DNA of 64,000 nucleotides from DATBHW01 sp035307385 (GCA_035307385.1 DATGID010000032.1:62001-126000), one strand, 5' to 3'; shown: positions 1 to 8,960, numbered from the stretch's first letter. Numbers and translations: made by a program. The notes: generated from the letters alone by a model not told the origin.

Positions 1-45
1 TCCGCTGCCCTTTTCTTCTTCAGGAGGGTGTGGAAACTGGATAGG

Positions 46-1035
46 CTACAATTGAACCTCTGTGCCCAGCCCCAGCGCTCGCGCCCGCTGGACGGCAAGC
101 TGCGCGACAGCAACATCTTGCACCGCATTGCCCACCGATTTGAAGAAAGTAATCTGTGCGTCGTCGGTGCGCCCGGCGATGCGCTCGACGACCAGTTCGC
201 CCAGTTCGCCAATGATGTGGCCTTCGTCGATCAAGCCTTGCGCGCGGGGAGTAATCAGGTCGCCCGCCTCAGACCAGGCGGCGCGGCGCTCATCGACGAC
301 GACACGCGCCCGCGCCACGCTGGCTGCCGGAACCTCTTGCATCGTCGGGCGATACGCGCCGACGCCGTTGATATGCGTGCCTGGGCGCAGGTCGGCGTCG
401 TCAAAGAGCGGCGTGGGTGATGCCGTCGCGCAGCAGATCACATCGGCCTCGCGCAGCGCCTCCGCTGCCGAGGCGGCCACGCGCACATCAGCCGGGATGG
501 GCGACCCGAAGGCGCGCAGTTGCTCGGCCAGGCGTTCGGCGCGCGCGGGCGTGCGATTCACCAGCCAGACGCGCTCGATGGGCCGCGCCTCGCAGACCGC
601 CCACGCCTGAGGGAGCGCCTGCGCGCCCGCGCCAAAGAGCGCCAGCGTTCGCGCGTCCTGGCGCGCCAGCAGCCGCGTGGCAACGCCCGACGCCGCGCCG
701 GTGCGCAGAGCGGTTAGCCAGCCGCCATCCATCAGCGCCAGCGGCAGCCCGTTTTTGGCATCGAAAAGCATGACCAGCGCGTTGATCGAGGGCGTTTGAT
801 AGCGTTCCGGGTTCTGCAAAAAGAGCGTAAGCAGCTTCACGCCCAGCGCGCCGCTGCCAGACAGATAGGCGGGCATTACCAGAAACACCCCCTCCACTGG
901 TGGCACATTCACATGCGGGCGCAAAGGCACGTCGGCCTGCTGATTGGAAAGCTGCGCGAAGGCGCTGGCGACGGCATCCATGGCGTCGCTCATGGGCACG
1001 GCGCGGCGCACGTCGTCGGCACTGAGAATGAGCAT
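46..1035 (-). CDS. ornithine cyclodeaminase / mu-crystallin family NAD(P)-dependent enzyme
   Basis: The 329-residue protein has the mu-crystallin fold: an N-terminal substrate part and a Rossmann domain with the dinucleotide motif GAGAQA near residue 135, followed by LVNRTPARAE. Family members deaminate and cyclise ornithine or reduce ketimines and imino acids; the substrate cannot be read from the sequence. A GAGGAGG ribosome site lies five bases before the ATG. It follows the UbiB-type kinase gene by 33 bases on the same strand, so the two are probably co-transcribed. Length is normal for the family. Confidence 0.85.
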   Translation of the reverse strand: MLILSADDVRRAVPMSDAMDAVASAFAQLSNQQADVPLRPHVNVPPVEGVFLVMPAYLSGSGALGVKLLTLFLQNPERYQTPSINALVMLFDAKNGLPLALMDGGWLTALRTGAASGVATRLLARQDARTLALFGAGAQALPQAWAVCEARPIERVWLVNRTPARAERLAEQLRAFGSPIPADVRVAASAAEALREADVICCATASPTPLFDDADLRPGTHINGVGAYRPTMQEVPAASVARARVVVDERRAAWSEAGDLITPRAQGLIDEGHIIGELGELVVERIAGRTDDAQITFFKSVGNAVQDVAVAQLAVQRARALGLGTEVQL

Positions 1036-1068
1036 GACGGCCTCCTCATGGGTAGGATTACGGGTATC

Positions 1069-2694
1069 TCAGCGATGCGGCTTACGCAAAAACTCCAGCA
1101 TAAAGCCGCCGCCGATAATGGCCGAGCCGATCAGCACGCTCCAGGCCAGGCGGCGGGCGGAGCGGTTCACGCTTTTGATGGCTTCGTCCAACTGATCGAC
1201 CTCCAGCCGCAGCGTGATCTGATCGTTGGCGAGCTTATCCAGAATCGTATCCGCGCGCCGGGGCGAGTTCTCGAAGAGGTGCTTCATATCCAGCACCCAG
1301 GCAAAGACCCGCCCGCCGGAAAGCTGGCCGCCCACGCGCTTTTCCATTACCTTGAGCATATATTCGCGGATAAGCTGCACCGGGTCCAGTTCAGGCGAGA
1401 GCGCACGGATGGTGCCATCCAGATTGAGCATCGCCTTGCCCAGCAGCGTCATGGACGTGGGCACGGGAGCGTGGTGCCGCTGCGACAAACGGGTCAGGTC
1501 AAGCAAGGCTGTGCCCAGGGCCATGCGCCCGCCGCTCATATCGTGGTAGCGGCTGACCAGGGCCGAAACATCCTGGGTGAAGGCGCGGCGGTCAAGGTTC
1601 TTGGGAACATCCATCATCTCCAGATAGGTATCGGCGACGCGCTCGCCCAGGCGCTCGGCAAAGGCCAGCAGCAGCAGGATGATGTGATCTTTCTGGCCGG
1701 AATCGAAGCGCCCCACCATGCCGAAATCCATTAGCGCCAGGTGGCCGTCGTCGGTCAAGAAGATGTTGCCGGGGTGCGGGTCGCAGTGAAACACGCCGTC
1801 GATAACGATCTGCTTCAGATAGGCTGCCAGCAGTTCTTTGGCGATGGGGCGCGTATCTGTCTGCTGCAACTCGGAACGGCTGATGTCCGCCAGATGCCGA
1901 CCCCGCACAAAGCTGAGCGTCAGCACGCGGCGCGAGGTGTAGTCGCTGTAGACGGTGGGCGTGGTCAGGCTCTCAAATTCGGCGATCTGGCGGCTAATCA
2001 GGTGCGTGTTTTCGGCCTCCTGGCGGAAGTCGAGTTCCTGGCTCAAGCTGTGTTCCAGTTCGGTGACAATCTGCGTCAGCCCATAGCGCCCGCCAAACGC
2101 GGTATATTTCGTGGCAAAGCGCGCCAGTTCGTGCATGACCTCGATATCGATCTCGATCTGATTGCGCACGCCGGGCCGCTGCACCTTGACGGCTACCTCG
2201 GTGCCATCGTGCAAGACGGCGCGATGCACCTGCGCCAGCGACGCGGTGGCGAGCGGCTCGCGATCAAACTCCGCGAAGAGTTCATCCACTGACGCGCCTA
2301 GTTCGCTTTCGATGATGGCGATAATTTTCTCGGACGGAACCGGGGCGATAGTATCTTGCAGCCGCCCCAGGGCGGCCACATAGGAGGGCGGCAGCACATC
2401 CGGGCGCGTGCTGAGCAGTTGGCCCATCTTAATCCAGGTTGGCCCCAACTCTTCCAGGGCGCTGGTCAGGTCTTCGGCGTGGTCATCATCGGCAATCAAA
2501 TGCCCATCCTGTCCCGGCTCCTCGTCTTCGTCTTCGTGCCGATGGGCCATTATAAACTGGGCAGCCACATGATGCAGTTCGTGCTTGCGCATCACCTGGT
2601 AAATCTCCAGGTAGCGCTCCGGGTGGCGCGAAAAGCGCCGGGTGAGGAAGTTGCCCGATGAGGTCAGACTCACATGATTTTTGAGCTTTGCCAT
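1069..2694 (-). CDS. ABC1/UbiB-family atypical protein kinase-like ATPase
   Basis: Hallmarks of the UbiB/ADCK family appear in order: the KxGQ motif (WIKMGQLLSTRPDVLP), the alanine-rich loop (ATASLAQVH), the catalytic stretch FHCDPHPGN and the metal motif MDFG. A hydrophobic C-terminal segment (VLIGSAIIGGGFMLEFL) should anchor it to the membrane, as is usual. Family members support quinone biosynthesis, which fits the MenA-like gene about 7 kb away, though a direct link is inference. I chose the start at MAKLKNH; an in-frame ATG 33 codons upstream (2793) is possible, and neither has a strong ribosome site. Confidence 0.88.
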   Translation of the reverse strand: MAKLKNHVSLTSSGNFLTRRFSRHPERYLEIYQVMRKHELHHVAAQFIMAHRHEDEDEEPGQDGHLIADDDHAEDLTSALEELGPTWIKMGQLLSTRPDVLPPSYVAALGRLQDTIAPVPSEKIIAIIESELGASVDELFAEFDREPLATASLAQVHRAVLHDGTEVAVKVQRPGVRNQIEIDIEVMHELARFATKYTAFGGRYGLTQIVTELEHSLSQELDFRQEAENTHLISRQIAEFESLTTPTVYSDYTSRRVLTLSFVRGRHLADISRSELQQTDTRPIAKELLAAYLKQIVIDGVFHCDPHPGNIFLTDDGHLALMDFGMVGRFDSGQKDHIILLLLAFAERLGERVADTYLEMMDVPKNLDRRAFTQDVSALVSRYHDMSGGRMALGTALLDLTRLSQRHHAPVPTSMTLLGKAMLNLDGTIRALSPELDPVQLIREYMLKVMEKRVGGQLSGGRVFAWVLDMKHLFENSPRRADTILDKLANDQITLRLEVDQLDEAIKSVNRSARRLAWSVLIGSAIIGGGFMLEFLRKPHR

Positions 2695-2830
2695 AGCGCT
2701 CTGCGGCAGTAGTCTATGCCGCCCTCCCTTCTCTACGAACGAACCATGCGCGCTTCCTGCTTTCTTCTTACAAGTCCACCATGCTATACCCATTGAAAAG
2801 ACATATAGATGTATTGACTGGCGCTCACTA

Positions 2831-3850
2831 TCACAGTTTCACCAGTGAAGGCCCAATATCCTGAAGCCTGGGGCAGCCCGCCAGGCGCATCGCCAGGTCA
2901 AGCTCTTCGCGCAGCAGTTCCAGCACCTCATAGACGCCTTCCGGCCCTTTGGCCGCCAGCCCCCAGAGGATGGGGCGGCCCACCAGCACCGCTCGCGCGC
3001 CAAGCGCCAGCGCTTTCAAGACATCCGTGCCACGGCGCACGCCGCCATCAACGTACACCTCGCAGCGCCCGGCCACAGCCTCGACAATCTCTGGCAGCGC
3101 TTCGATGGAGGGAATCGCGCTGTCGAGTTGCCGCCCGCCGTGGTTCGAGACGATGATGCCATCTATCCCATGCTCCAGCGCCAGCAGGGCATCTTCCGCT
3201 GTCAGCAGGCCCTTGAGCAGGATAGGCAGCGATGTCAGCGAACGCAGCCAGGTCAGGTCTGCCCAGGTGACCGAGGCGTAGACCTTGGTGAGCGTATAAT
3301 TGACGAGGTTTGCCCTGGAAAGGTGAGGCGGAAGTTCATAGCCGCTCTTGATGGCGCGCTCTTTGTGTCCAAAGCGTGCCAAATCGACGGTAACGACCAG
3401 CGCGCGATAGCCGGAGCGCTCCGCGCGTCGCACTAAATCTTCTGCTGTCGCGCGATCATAGAAGTACAGTTGGAACCAGAGCGGCCCGCTCGCTGCCTGG
3501 GCCACATCTTCCAGGCTGCGCGTGGCCGACGTGCTGACGACCATCAACGTCTCTGCCCGCCCGACGGCCTGCGCCGTGGCGCATTCGCCTTCGGGATGCG
3601 CCAGGCAGTGGTCGGCGGTGGGCGCCACCAGGATGGGCATGCTGACCGGCGTGCCCAGCGCCGTGGTGCTCATCTCGCAGGTTTCGACATCGACGAGCAT
3701 GCGCGGGCGCAAGCGGATGCGCTCGAAGGCGGCGCGGTTGGCGCGCAGCGTTACCTCGTCGTCGCTGCCGCTCTGGTAGAAGGCCCAGGCGCTCGGCTCC
3801 ATCCGTTCCTGGGCCAGCGCTTCATAGTCAAATACATTGATCAGGCTCAC
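2831..3850 (-). CDS. FMN-dependent alpha-hydroxy-acid oxidase family protein
   Basis: A TIM-barrel flavoprotein of the lactate/glycolate oxidase family. Visible are the N-terminal DYEALA segment, the FMN region PILVAPTADHCLAHPEGE, the catalytic signature SNHGGRQLD, and the FMN phosphate region VDGGVRRGTDVLKALALGA. Such enzymes oxidise 2-hydroxy acids to 2-oxo acids. The usual loop around the substrate arginine is short and altered (DLARFGHKERAIKSG), so the substrate may not be lactate. At 339 residues it is slightly shorter than typical members. The start is a GTG preceded by AAAGGAA. Confidence 0.85.
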   Translation of the reverse strand: MSLINVFDYEALAQERMEPSAWAFYQSGSDDEVTLRANRAAFERIRLRPRMLVDVETCEMSTTALGTPVSMPILVAPTADHCLAHPEGECATAQAVGRAETLMVVSTSATRSLEDVAQAASGPLWFQLYFYDRATAEDLVRRAERSGYRALVVTVDLARFGHKERAIKSGYELPPHLSRANLVNYTLTKVYASVTWADLTWLRSLTSLPILLKGLLTAEDALLALEHGIDGIIVSNHGGRQLDSAIPSIEALPEIVEAVAGRCEVYVDGGVRRGTDVLKALALGARAVLVGRPILWGLAAKGPEGVYEVLELLREELDLAMRLAGCPRLQDIGPSLVKL

Positions 3851-3889
3851 GGCGAAGTTCCTTTCTTAACCTGGGCTGCCGGGACAAAC

Positions 3890-5014
3890 TCATACCGCAT
3901 CGAGGACTTCTTCACAGCGCCAATCTCGAAATGCGGCGACCAGGCACTGCATCTTGGGCCACCAATAATCTTTGCGCGAGCCATCAGCGCCATCCTGCAC
4001 CGGCATCAGCAGCCAGAAGATCAGGCCAGTTTGATAGTCGGTCACCAGGTCATCCCAGGCGTAATCGTTCACGCCGTGGGCCTGCAAGGCTGCGTGATAG
4101 CGGCGCAGCGTGGCAACTTCGCGCTGGTCTTCGTGGCGCTGCTCCGGCGTCCAGAAGGGGGCGCAGAGGTTGGCGAGATCATAGCCGCCGATCTCGAACT
4201 CTGGCGATTGCCAGTCCAGGATATAGGTGGGACCGCTGGCGGGAGGCTTCGGGCAGAGGAAGTTCGCAAAGTAGGCGTCGCCGTGGATGAGGGTCAGGCG
4301 CTGCCTGGCGCGAAAGCGCGGCTCCAGATACCGCTCCCAGTGCTGGGGCAGGCGCGCCAGCACACGCTCGTAGAGGGCGCGCAGTTCATCGGGGAACCAG
4401 CCGCCCTCCTGGGCCATCAGGCGCTTCCAGGAGGTGGTGCGGCGTTGCAGGTACTGCTCGAAGCGGTCCCGCGTGCGCGACCAATAGCCGATGATGAACC
4501 GGTCGGTTTCCAGCAGCGGATGCTCCCACCAATAGGCGTGCAACCGTGCCAGCGCCTCAACCACTGCTGCGAGGTCGGCGGCAGAAGGAACGTTCTCAAC
4601 CAGGCCGATTTGCTGCTCGCGTGTGAGGGGTGGTCGATGCGTGGCCGAAAGGTCGCGCAGCAGCAGGTAAGAATCGCCGCTTGCCTCATCATAGACGGCG
4701 GCATAGCACGGCACGATGATGCCGGGATGGTCTGGCAGTGTGGAGACCAGCGTGTAGAACTGTACCTCGTCTGCCCCATCCTCACTGCCTCGATCTGTTG
4801 CGATGTTGCGTTTCAGGATAAGCCTGGTGGGGGCCTCAGGAGTGGCATCGGCAGAATATTGCACGAACAGACGGCTGGTCGCGGAGTTGAAAGCATTGAT
4901 CTGTTCGCTTTCAACGTTCGTCACGGTTCCTTGCCGGAGCACGCCTGACTGGCGCAGAACGGCGGTGAGCCAGTCAGGCGTGATGGGATCGACCAGGGCA
5001 AGTGTGGCTAGCAT
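3890..5014 (-). CDS. aminoglycoside-phosphotransferase/ecdysteroid-kinase-like small-molecule kinase
   Basis: The 374-residue protein has the kinase-like fold of the APH superfamily: a nucleotide-binding lysine in RLILKRN, a Brenner-type catalytic loop LIHGDAYFANFL, and the metal motif ILDWQ. Overall length and the HGD-to-ILDWQ spacing resemble the EcKL (ecdysteroid kinase-like) branch more than true aminoglycoside enzymes. The substrate is unknown. A ribosome site AGGAA precedes the ATG. It lies about 40 bases upstream of the hydroxy-acid oxidase on the same strand and may be co-transcribed. Confidence 0.8.
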   Translation of the reverse strand: MLATLALVDPITPDWLTAVLRQSGVLRQGTVTNVESEQINAFNSATSRLFVQYSADATPEAPTRLILKRNIATDRGSEDGADEVQFYTLVSTLPDHPGIIVPCYAAVYDEASGDSYLLLRDLSATHRPPLTREQQIGLVENVPSAADLAAVVEALARLHAYWWEHPLLETDRFIIGYWSRTRDRFEQYLQRRTTSWKRLMAQEGGWFPDELRALYERVLARLPQHWERYLEPRFRARQRLTLIHGDAYFANFLCPKPPASGPTYILDWQSPEFEIGGYDLANLCAPFWTPEQRHEDQREVATLRRYHAALQAHGVNDYAWDDLVTDYQTGLIFWLLMPVQDGADGSRKDYWWPKMQCLVAAFRDWRCEEVLDAV

Positions 5015-5111
5015 GTTTCATTTCCTGACGTAGAGAACCATTTCAACGCAGTGCATTACCGCATGCTATTGTAACATTGCTGACTATCCAGCCGCCCTCT
5101 TTTCCAGAAAA

Positions 5112-5151
5112 ATGGGCCAGACATGAGCGCCACCGCTCATGTCTGGCCCAT
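5112..5151 (-). terminator. strong intrinsic terminator
   Basis: Perfect 18-bp stem (5112-5129 with 5134-5151) and a four-base loop. On the minus strand the stem is followed by a run of T (complement of 5107-5111), so it ends the exported-protein operon whose last stop is at 5166. Confidence 0.9.
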
Positions 5152-5165
5152 TGGCCGAGCAGCGT

Positions 5166-5918
5166 CTAGCTGCTGCTGCCAGTGCTGCCGCCCAGGTCTT
5201 CTTTAAGAAGCTGGGTCATCTGGTGCAGATCGTTTGCCGCGCCTTGCAGGTCAAGGCGGGCTGTCTTCAAGTCTTGATGATAGGTTTTGAGGGTGCTGTT
5301 GGTTCCGGGATAGTTGGCCGGGACCAGGCTGGGAATCAATCCCTGCGCGCCTTTCATGTTGGTGGAGGCGTCATTGAGCTTGTTCATATAGTCTTGGTCG
5401 AGCGTCTTGATCTGGCCGATGTTCTTGCCGTTTTGATCTTTCTGGATCAGAGCGTCAATCGTGACCTCGGCGTCGGTCATGCGCTGGCTCGCGTTCTGCT
5501 CGTGGAACAGTTCGATTTCGCCATAGTCGCGCGGCAGCACCACCGCATAGATGCGGAACTGCACATAGATGTTCTTGACATCGGCCAGCGCCGGTTTGAT
5601 GGCGGTCTCGGCATCAAGCTGCTTCTTGAGCGCGTTCAGGCCGTTCTCGTTGGAGTTCGCGTCGTTGACGATGATGTCTTGTTGCTGCCCGGTGAGGGCC
5701 TTGTTGTTCTTGGCGTCGGTCTTCAGCTTCTCCAGCGCGGTCAGCCGCTCCTGGATGCGCTGGTTGCCGAACTGCTGAACGCAGGACACCGTTGTGCACG
5801 AAGCAGCGTCAGCCACAGGAGCAGCCGCGGCGGCAATGCCGAACAGGCTGAGCGCGCCCACCAGGGCCAGCGACAGCGCGGCCAGATGCCGTGAGCAAAA
5901 ATTCTTGAAGTTCTTCAT
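5166..5918 (-). CDS. exported helical protein of unknown function
   Basis: A signal peptide is clear (MKNFKNFCSRHLAALSL, then a hydrophobic core and an alanine-rich cleavage region near residue 38). The mature part is charged, Gln/Asn-rich and almost certainly helical, with two cysteines just after the predicted cleavage site. I do not recognise a family. The start overlaps the stop of the lipoprotein gene upstream by four bases, with AGGAG ahead of it, so the two are translationally coupled; both are probably extracellular and may form one surface complex. Confidence 0.75.
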   Translation of the reverse strand: MKNFKNFCSRHLAALSLALVGALSLFGIAAAAAPVADAASCTTVSCVQQFGNQRIQERLTALEKLKTDAKNNKALTGQQQDIIVNDANSNENGLNALKKQLDAETAIKPALADVKNIYVQFRIYAVVLPRDYGEIELFHEQNASQRMTDAEVTIDALIQKDQNGKNIGQIKTLDQDYMNKLNDASTNMKGAQGLIPSLVPANYPGTNSTLKTYHQDLKTARLDLQGAANDLHQMTQLLKEDLGGSTGSSS

Positions 5919-6220
5919 GGCTGGGTCTCCTGATCATTTCCAAAGTTTTGATTGGCGTTTTGGTCATCGTTGTTCAAATTATTGGCGTCATTCTGATTTT
6001 GTTGATCCACCTGCTGAAGATGCTGAAGCTCAGAACTGGTGGAGCTTCCGCCCGCGCTGCTGGTGCTGGTGGGGTTCTGGCTGGAAGTGCTGGTGTTCTG
6101 ATTGCTGGATGTGTTGCCGGTGTTCGCGCCCCGGGCGCAGCCCCCCAGGGCGAGCACCACGACCAGCGCCAGCACGATCAGCGGAAGCCAGAAACGTGCG
6201 CGCTTGCTGATGGTCTGCAT
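5915..6220 (-). CDS. small lipoprotein with Asn/Gln/Ser-rich tail
   Basis: A lipobox (LALGGC) follows a hydrophobic segment, so the mature protein should be lipidated on the cysteine and exposed at the outer face of the membrane. The rest is low complexity, rich in Ser, Thr, Asn and Gln. The start at MQTISKR is chosen because AAGGAG lies seven bases upstream; an ATG at 6241 is less well placed. First gene of a two-gene operon with the exported helical protein. Confidence 0.75.
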   Translation of the reverse strand: MQTISKRARFWLPLIVLALVVVLALGGCARGANTGNTSSNQNTSTSSQNPTSTSSAGGSSTSSELQHLQQVDQQNQNDANNLNNDDQNANQNFGNDQETQP

Positions 6221-6389
6221 GCATAGACTCCTTACATACAATCATTGCTCAGATAGCCTCTGAACGCTTCGTCTCACCCGCGCTCAGATATGGAAAATCA
6301 TTCTGATCGCGTTTCTGCTCTGAAGATATACCGACGAGCTAAGAGCAGCTTGAACTGTGGCTTAAAAGTTCCTGAGAAGAAATCAGGCT

Positions 6390-6446
6390 TTTAAAGAGAG
6401 CGTCCCCTGGGACTCCACTGAAGTCCCAGGGGACGCTCTCTTTAAA
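6390..6446. terminator. 25-bp perfect hairpin between the lipoprotein and DsrE-like genes
   Basis: Arms 6390-6414 and 6422-6446 are perfect inverse complements around a seven-base loop; each arm carries TTTAAA at its outer end. It sits 20 bases past the stop of the DsrE-like gene on the minus strand, and most likely acts as its terminator. Confidence 0.7.
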
Positions 6447-6466
6447 AACGGCTGTTTGAGAAGGCT

Positions 6467-6832
6467 CTATAGCGTAATCACCTGATCGGGTGGATTTCCG
6501 GCCAGCGCAGCATAGAGATCGGGGAAGCAGCCGACCTGCACACCTTCGACCGTGTTTGTGGGTCGGCAGGCGCCAATTGCGCCTTCGGCCAGCCCGCGCT
6601 CCAGCGCGCATTGATCGCAGAGCATCAGCAGGATGTTCTGCTCTTTGGCGACGCGGGCCAGCCGCTCGCCCAGCGGGTCACCCGCGCGCAGGGCATATGT
6701 GTTGTCGTCGAAGAACATCATACCAACGACTTCTGCGCCGTGTCGATGCTGTTCCAACTGCGGCAAGATCATTCGGCCCAATTTGTAGCTGACGGTGTGG
6801 CCGGAGGTGCTGAAGATATAGGCGACTTTCAT
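6467..6832 (-). CDS. DsrE/SaoD-like small protein
   Basis: A 121-residue protein beginning MKVAYIFSTSGHT with the alternating beta/alpha pattern of the DsrE/DsrF-like fold and a C-x2-C pair (LLMLCDQCALE) where family members carry a reactive cysteine. These proteins take part in sulfur or selenium relay and related redox chemistry; the partner here is unknown. No good ribosome site precedes the ATG. The left end of a TnpB element starts about 10 bases upstream of this start, so the native promoter and leader may have been displaced. Confidence 0.7.
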   Translation of the reverse strand: MKVAYIFSTSGHTVSYKLGRMILPQLEQHRHGAEVVGMMFFDDNTYALRAGDPLGERLARVAKEQNILLMLCDQCALERGLAEGAIGACRPTNTVEGVQVGCFPDLYAALAGNPPDQVITL

Positions 6833-6897
6833 GAGATTTTGGGCGCGGATACCCACTGCCTTCAGGCGTGGGAGGAAGCGCCCCCTCCTTTCGTGTG

Positions 6898-6926
6898 TTG
6901 ACAACCAGACTTGTCTGTAGTATACT
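6898..6926 (+). promoter_or_regulatory. sigma-70-type promoter of tnpB, apparently leaderless
   Basis: TTGACA, a 17-base spacer and TATACT. The -10 box ends six bases before the ATG at 6933, so transcription should start at or next to the initiation codon, giving a leaderless mRNA. Confidence 0.8.
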
Positions 6927-6932
6927 GCTCTT

Positions 6933-8048
6933 ATGAGCGAAACACTCATTAGAACTATCTGTATCAAACTGGATGTTGACGGCCACGAAGCCAGTCTTGC
7001 GGCTACCCAGAAAGCCTTTAACGAAGCGGCTACCTGGATAGCTGACATCTGCTGGCACGAAGGCATCACCAATACCAATACCGCCCACCATCGCGTCTAT
7101 GGCGAGACCCGCACGCGCTTTGGGTTGGGCGCGCAGTTGGCCGTCTGCGCCAGGGCCAAAGCCGTAGAGGCCATCAAAGCCGTCAAGAAGCAAAGCAAAG
7201 AAAGCTGCCCCGCCTTTGGCCCGCGTGGCTCTATCCGCTATGACGCCCGCACCTATCGCCTGATGAGTCTGGACCGGGTGTCGCTCAATACCCTCACTGG
7301 TCGCGTGGTCTGCCGGTTGGTGCCAGGACCACGCCAGCATGAGATGTTGGTAGACCCCGCCTGGAAGATTGGCGGGGCTGATTTGGTCTGGCGACGTGGG
7401 GTGTACTACTTGCATGTCACGCAGAGCCAGGATGCGCCAGAGATACCTGCCGACGATGGCACCCATCTGGGCGTCGATCTGAGCATCGTGAATCTTGCCA
7501 CTGACAGCGAGGAACACACCTTCTCTGGCGCGGCCATCAGCAAGGCCCGTCGCCACTATCAGAAACGTCGCCAGATACTTCAGAAGGTCGGTACGAAGTC
7601 GGCCAAGCGCCGCTTGAAACAGAATAGCGGACGCGAACAGCGCTTTATGCGCGATACCAACCACTGCATTAGCAAGGCTCTCGTCAAGAAAGCCGCTCAG
7701 ACCCGCAAGGCACTGGCCCTGGAAGACCTCACTGGCATCAGGGACAGGACAACAGTTCGACGGGCACAGCGCTACGAGCGGCATTCCTGGGCCTTCTTCC
7801 AATTGCGGAGCTTTCTCACCTACAAAGCGGCGTGGGCAGGCGTGCGGATAGTCCTGGTGGACCCCCGCAACACGAGCCGAACCTGTTCCGCGTGTGGACA
7901 CTGCGAGAAAGCCAATCGCCAAAGTCAAGCCTCTTTCCACTGCCAGCGTTGTGGCATGCAGATGAACGCCGATGTGAACGCGGCCATCAATATCTCCAGG
8001 GCTGCCGTCAAGCCGCCTGTGGTTGCAACTGGCCTGCGGGCCAGTTAG
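6933..8048 (+). CDS. tnpB: RNA-guided endonuclease TnpB
   Basis: A 371-residue TnpB with all three RuvC carboxylates in place: GVDLSIVNLA (Asp), LALEDLTGI (Glu) and MNADVNAA (Asp), and the zinc ribbon CSACGHC...CQRCG between the last two. TnpB proteins cut DNA guided by an RNA from the element's right end and favour element retention. The gene appears intact and active. The long opposite-strand reading frame here (6678-8054) is a shadow. No ribosome site is present, which agrees with the leaderless promoter. Confidence 0.92.
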   Translation: MSETLIRTICIKLDVDGHEASLAATQKAFNEAATWIADICWHEGITNTNTAHHRVYGETRTRFGLGAQLAVCARAKAVEAIKAVKKQSKESCPAFGPRGSIRYDARTYRLMSLDRVSLNTLTGRVVCRLVPGPRQHEMLVDPAWKIGGADLVWRRGVYYLHVTQSQDAPEIPADDGTHLGVDLSIVNLATDSEEHTFSGAAISKARRHYQKRRQILQKVGTKSAKRRLKQNSGREQRFMRDTNHCISKALVKKAAQTRKALALEDLTGIRDRTTVRRAQRYERHSWAFFQLRSFLTYKAAWAGVRIVLVDPRNTSRTCSACGHCEKANRQSQASFHCQRCGMQMNADVNAAINISRAAVKPPVVATGLRAS

Positions 8049-8085
8049 TGACAAGCTCCCGCCTCAAGGCGGGGGTACTTGACGG
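7940..8085 (+). ncRNA. probable omega RNA (reRNA) of TnpB
   Basis: By analogy with IS200/IS605 elements the guide RNA spans the 3' end of tnpB and the right-end hairpin. Here the hairpin at 8058-8073 and the tail GGTACTTGAC fit that role, with the guide read from DNA just outside the right end. The 5' limit is a guess. Confidence 0.4.
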
Positions 8086-8113
8086 TCCTTCTTTCTTGCT
8101 GACAAAGGGGAGA

Positions 8114-8941
8114 CTATAGACTCTTGGTAATTGTAAACGGTCCCCATTCGCCAATCAAGCCTTGACCGTGCAGCGAGGCGCTTTTGCCCTCGTGGATGGC
8201 CTTTTCGGTCATCAGCCCCAGCGCGATCAAGAAGGAGTTCATCTTCGCGGGCACTTCGGTATAGTGACTGACCTCTTTGCCGTCGATCCAGAAGATCAGT
8301 TCGTCGGCGCTTTTTGTATAGGCAATCTTACAGTCGTGCCGCTGACCCGGTTGGGTGGGAAGGTCCAGTTCGTGGAAATAGCAGAAATATTTGGGCCGGT
8401 CTGTCTTGCCCTCTTCCGGCACGGGCACGCCGGGGAACGGCAGCCGCGCGTAGACGGTGGCGATCACGTCGTTGGACATAAAGACATCCAGCGCCAGGCC
8501 GTTGGCAAAGTCCAGCAGATTGATCGACACAAAGCCATCATAGAGGTCGCGCGGTGTGGTGTCGATGCCGCGCGCGCTCATCCACCATTCCAGCGTCATT
8601 GTGCCGTGCTCTGGCGGCTCGAATATCTGGGTCGAAAAGTACATATTCTTGGCGTTGTCCAGAATCTGTACCTGGTCGTGTGTGCGGGTCAGCGGCACAG
8701 CAGCGACGCGCAGCCGATCACCCTCGACGACCACCACCGCGTTTGGCTCGCGGTACTGCCAGAAGGTGCCATCCGGCTGGGGAAAGCCGCCGTATTGCCA
8801 GGTGGGGTTTTTCGCCGTGATAATCGAGCCGTAGTTCCCATACACGATCTGGCTGCTTTTATCTTTCGCAGGCGACCCCCCTGCTGCCTGTTCGTCGGCG
8901 GGCAGCGCCTCTGCTGCCTGCTCTGTTTGTGTCTTGCTCAT
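8114..8941 (-). CDS. conserved beta-rich protein, possibly DUF6081-like
   Basis: A 275-residue soluble protein with no signal peptide. The first 35 residues are disordered and acidic; the rest is beta-strand rich (LEWWMSARGIDTTPRDLYDG, later LIFWIDGKEVSHYTEVP), like a concanavalin/jelly-roll fold. From memory it resembles DUF6081, which I cannot confirm. The start at MSKTQTEQ is set by AAGGAG five bases upstream. It is the last gene of an operon with the prenyltransferase and the PPOX-like gene, separated from the former by 19 bases. Confidence 0.6.
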   Translation of the reverse strand: MSKTQTEQAAEALPADEQAAGGSPAKDKSSQIVYGNYGSIITAKNPTWQYGGFPQPDGTFWQYREPNAVVVVEGDRLRVAAVPLTRTHDQVQILDNAKNMYFSTQIFEPPEHGTMTLEWWMSARGIDTTPRDLYDGFVSINLLDFANGLALDVFMSNDVIATVYARLPFPGVPVPEEGKTDRPKYFCYFHELDLPTQPGQRHDCKIAYTKSADELIFWIDGKEVSHYTEVPAKMNSFLIALGLMTEKAIHEGKSASLHGQGLIGEWGPFTITKSL

Positions 8942-8960
8942 AGCTGCTCCTTGGTTTTGT

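Larger units (their letters stand above)
6841..8085 (+). mobile_element. TnpB-only IS200/IS605-type insertion element
   Basis: The element holds a single tnpB gene and no TnpA. A subterminal hairpin at the left (6852-6872, CCCAC/GTGGG with inner GCC-TTCA-GGC) and another at the right (8058-8073, CCCGCC-TCAA-GGCGGG, followed by GGTACTTGAC) match the imperfect palindromes typical of such ends. Exact boundaries are estimates, since these elements have no terminal inverted repeats and make no target duplication. Movement would need a TnpA in trans. Confidence 0.75.

Noticed and set aside
6678..8054. A 458-codon minus-strand frame opposite tnpB
   Set aside because: TnpB on the plus strand carries all RuvC and zinc-ribbon residues; the antisense product has no recognisable domain. 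Only the in-frame DsrE-like gene ending at 6467 is separate and real.
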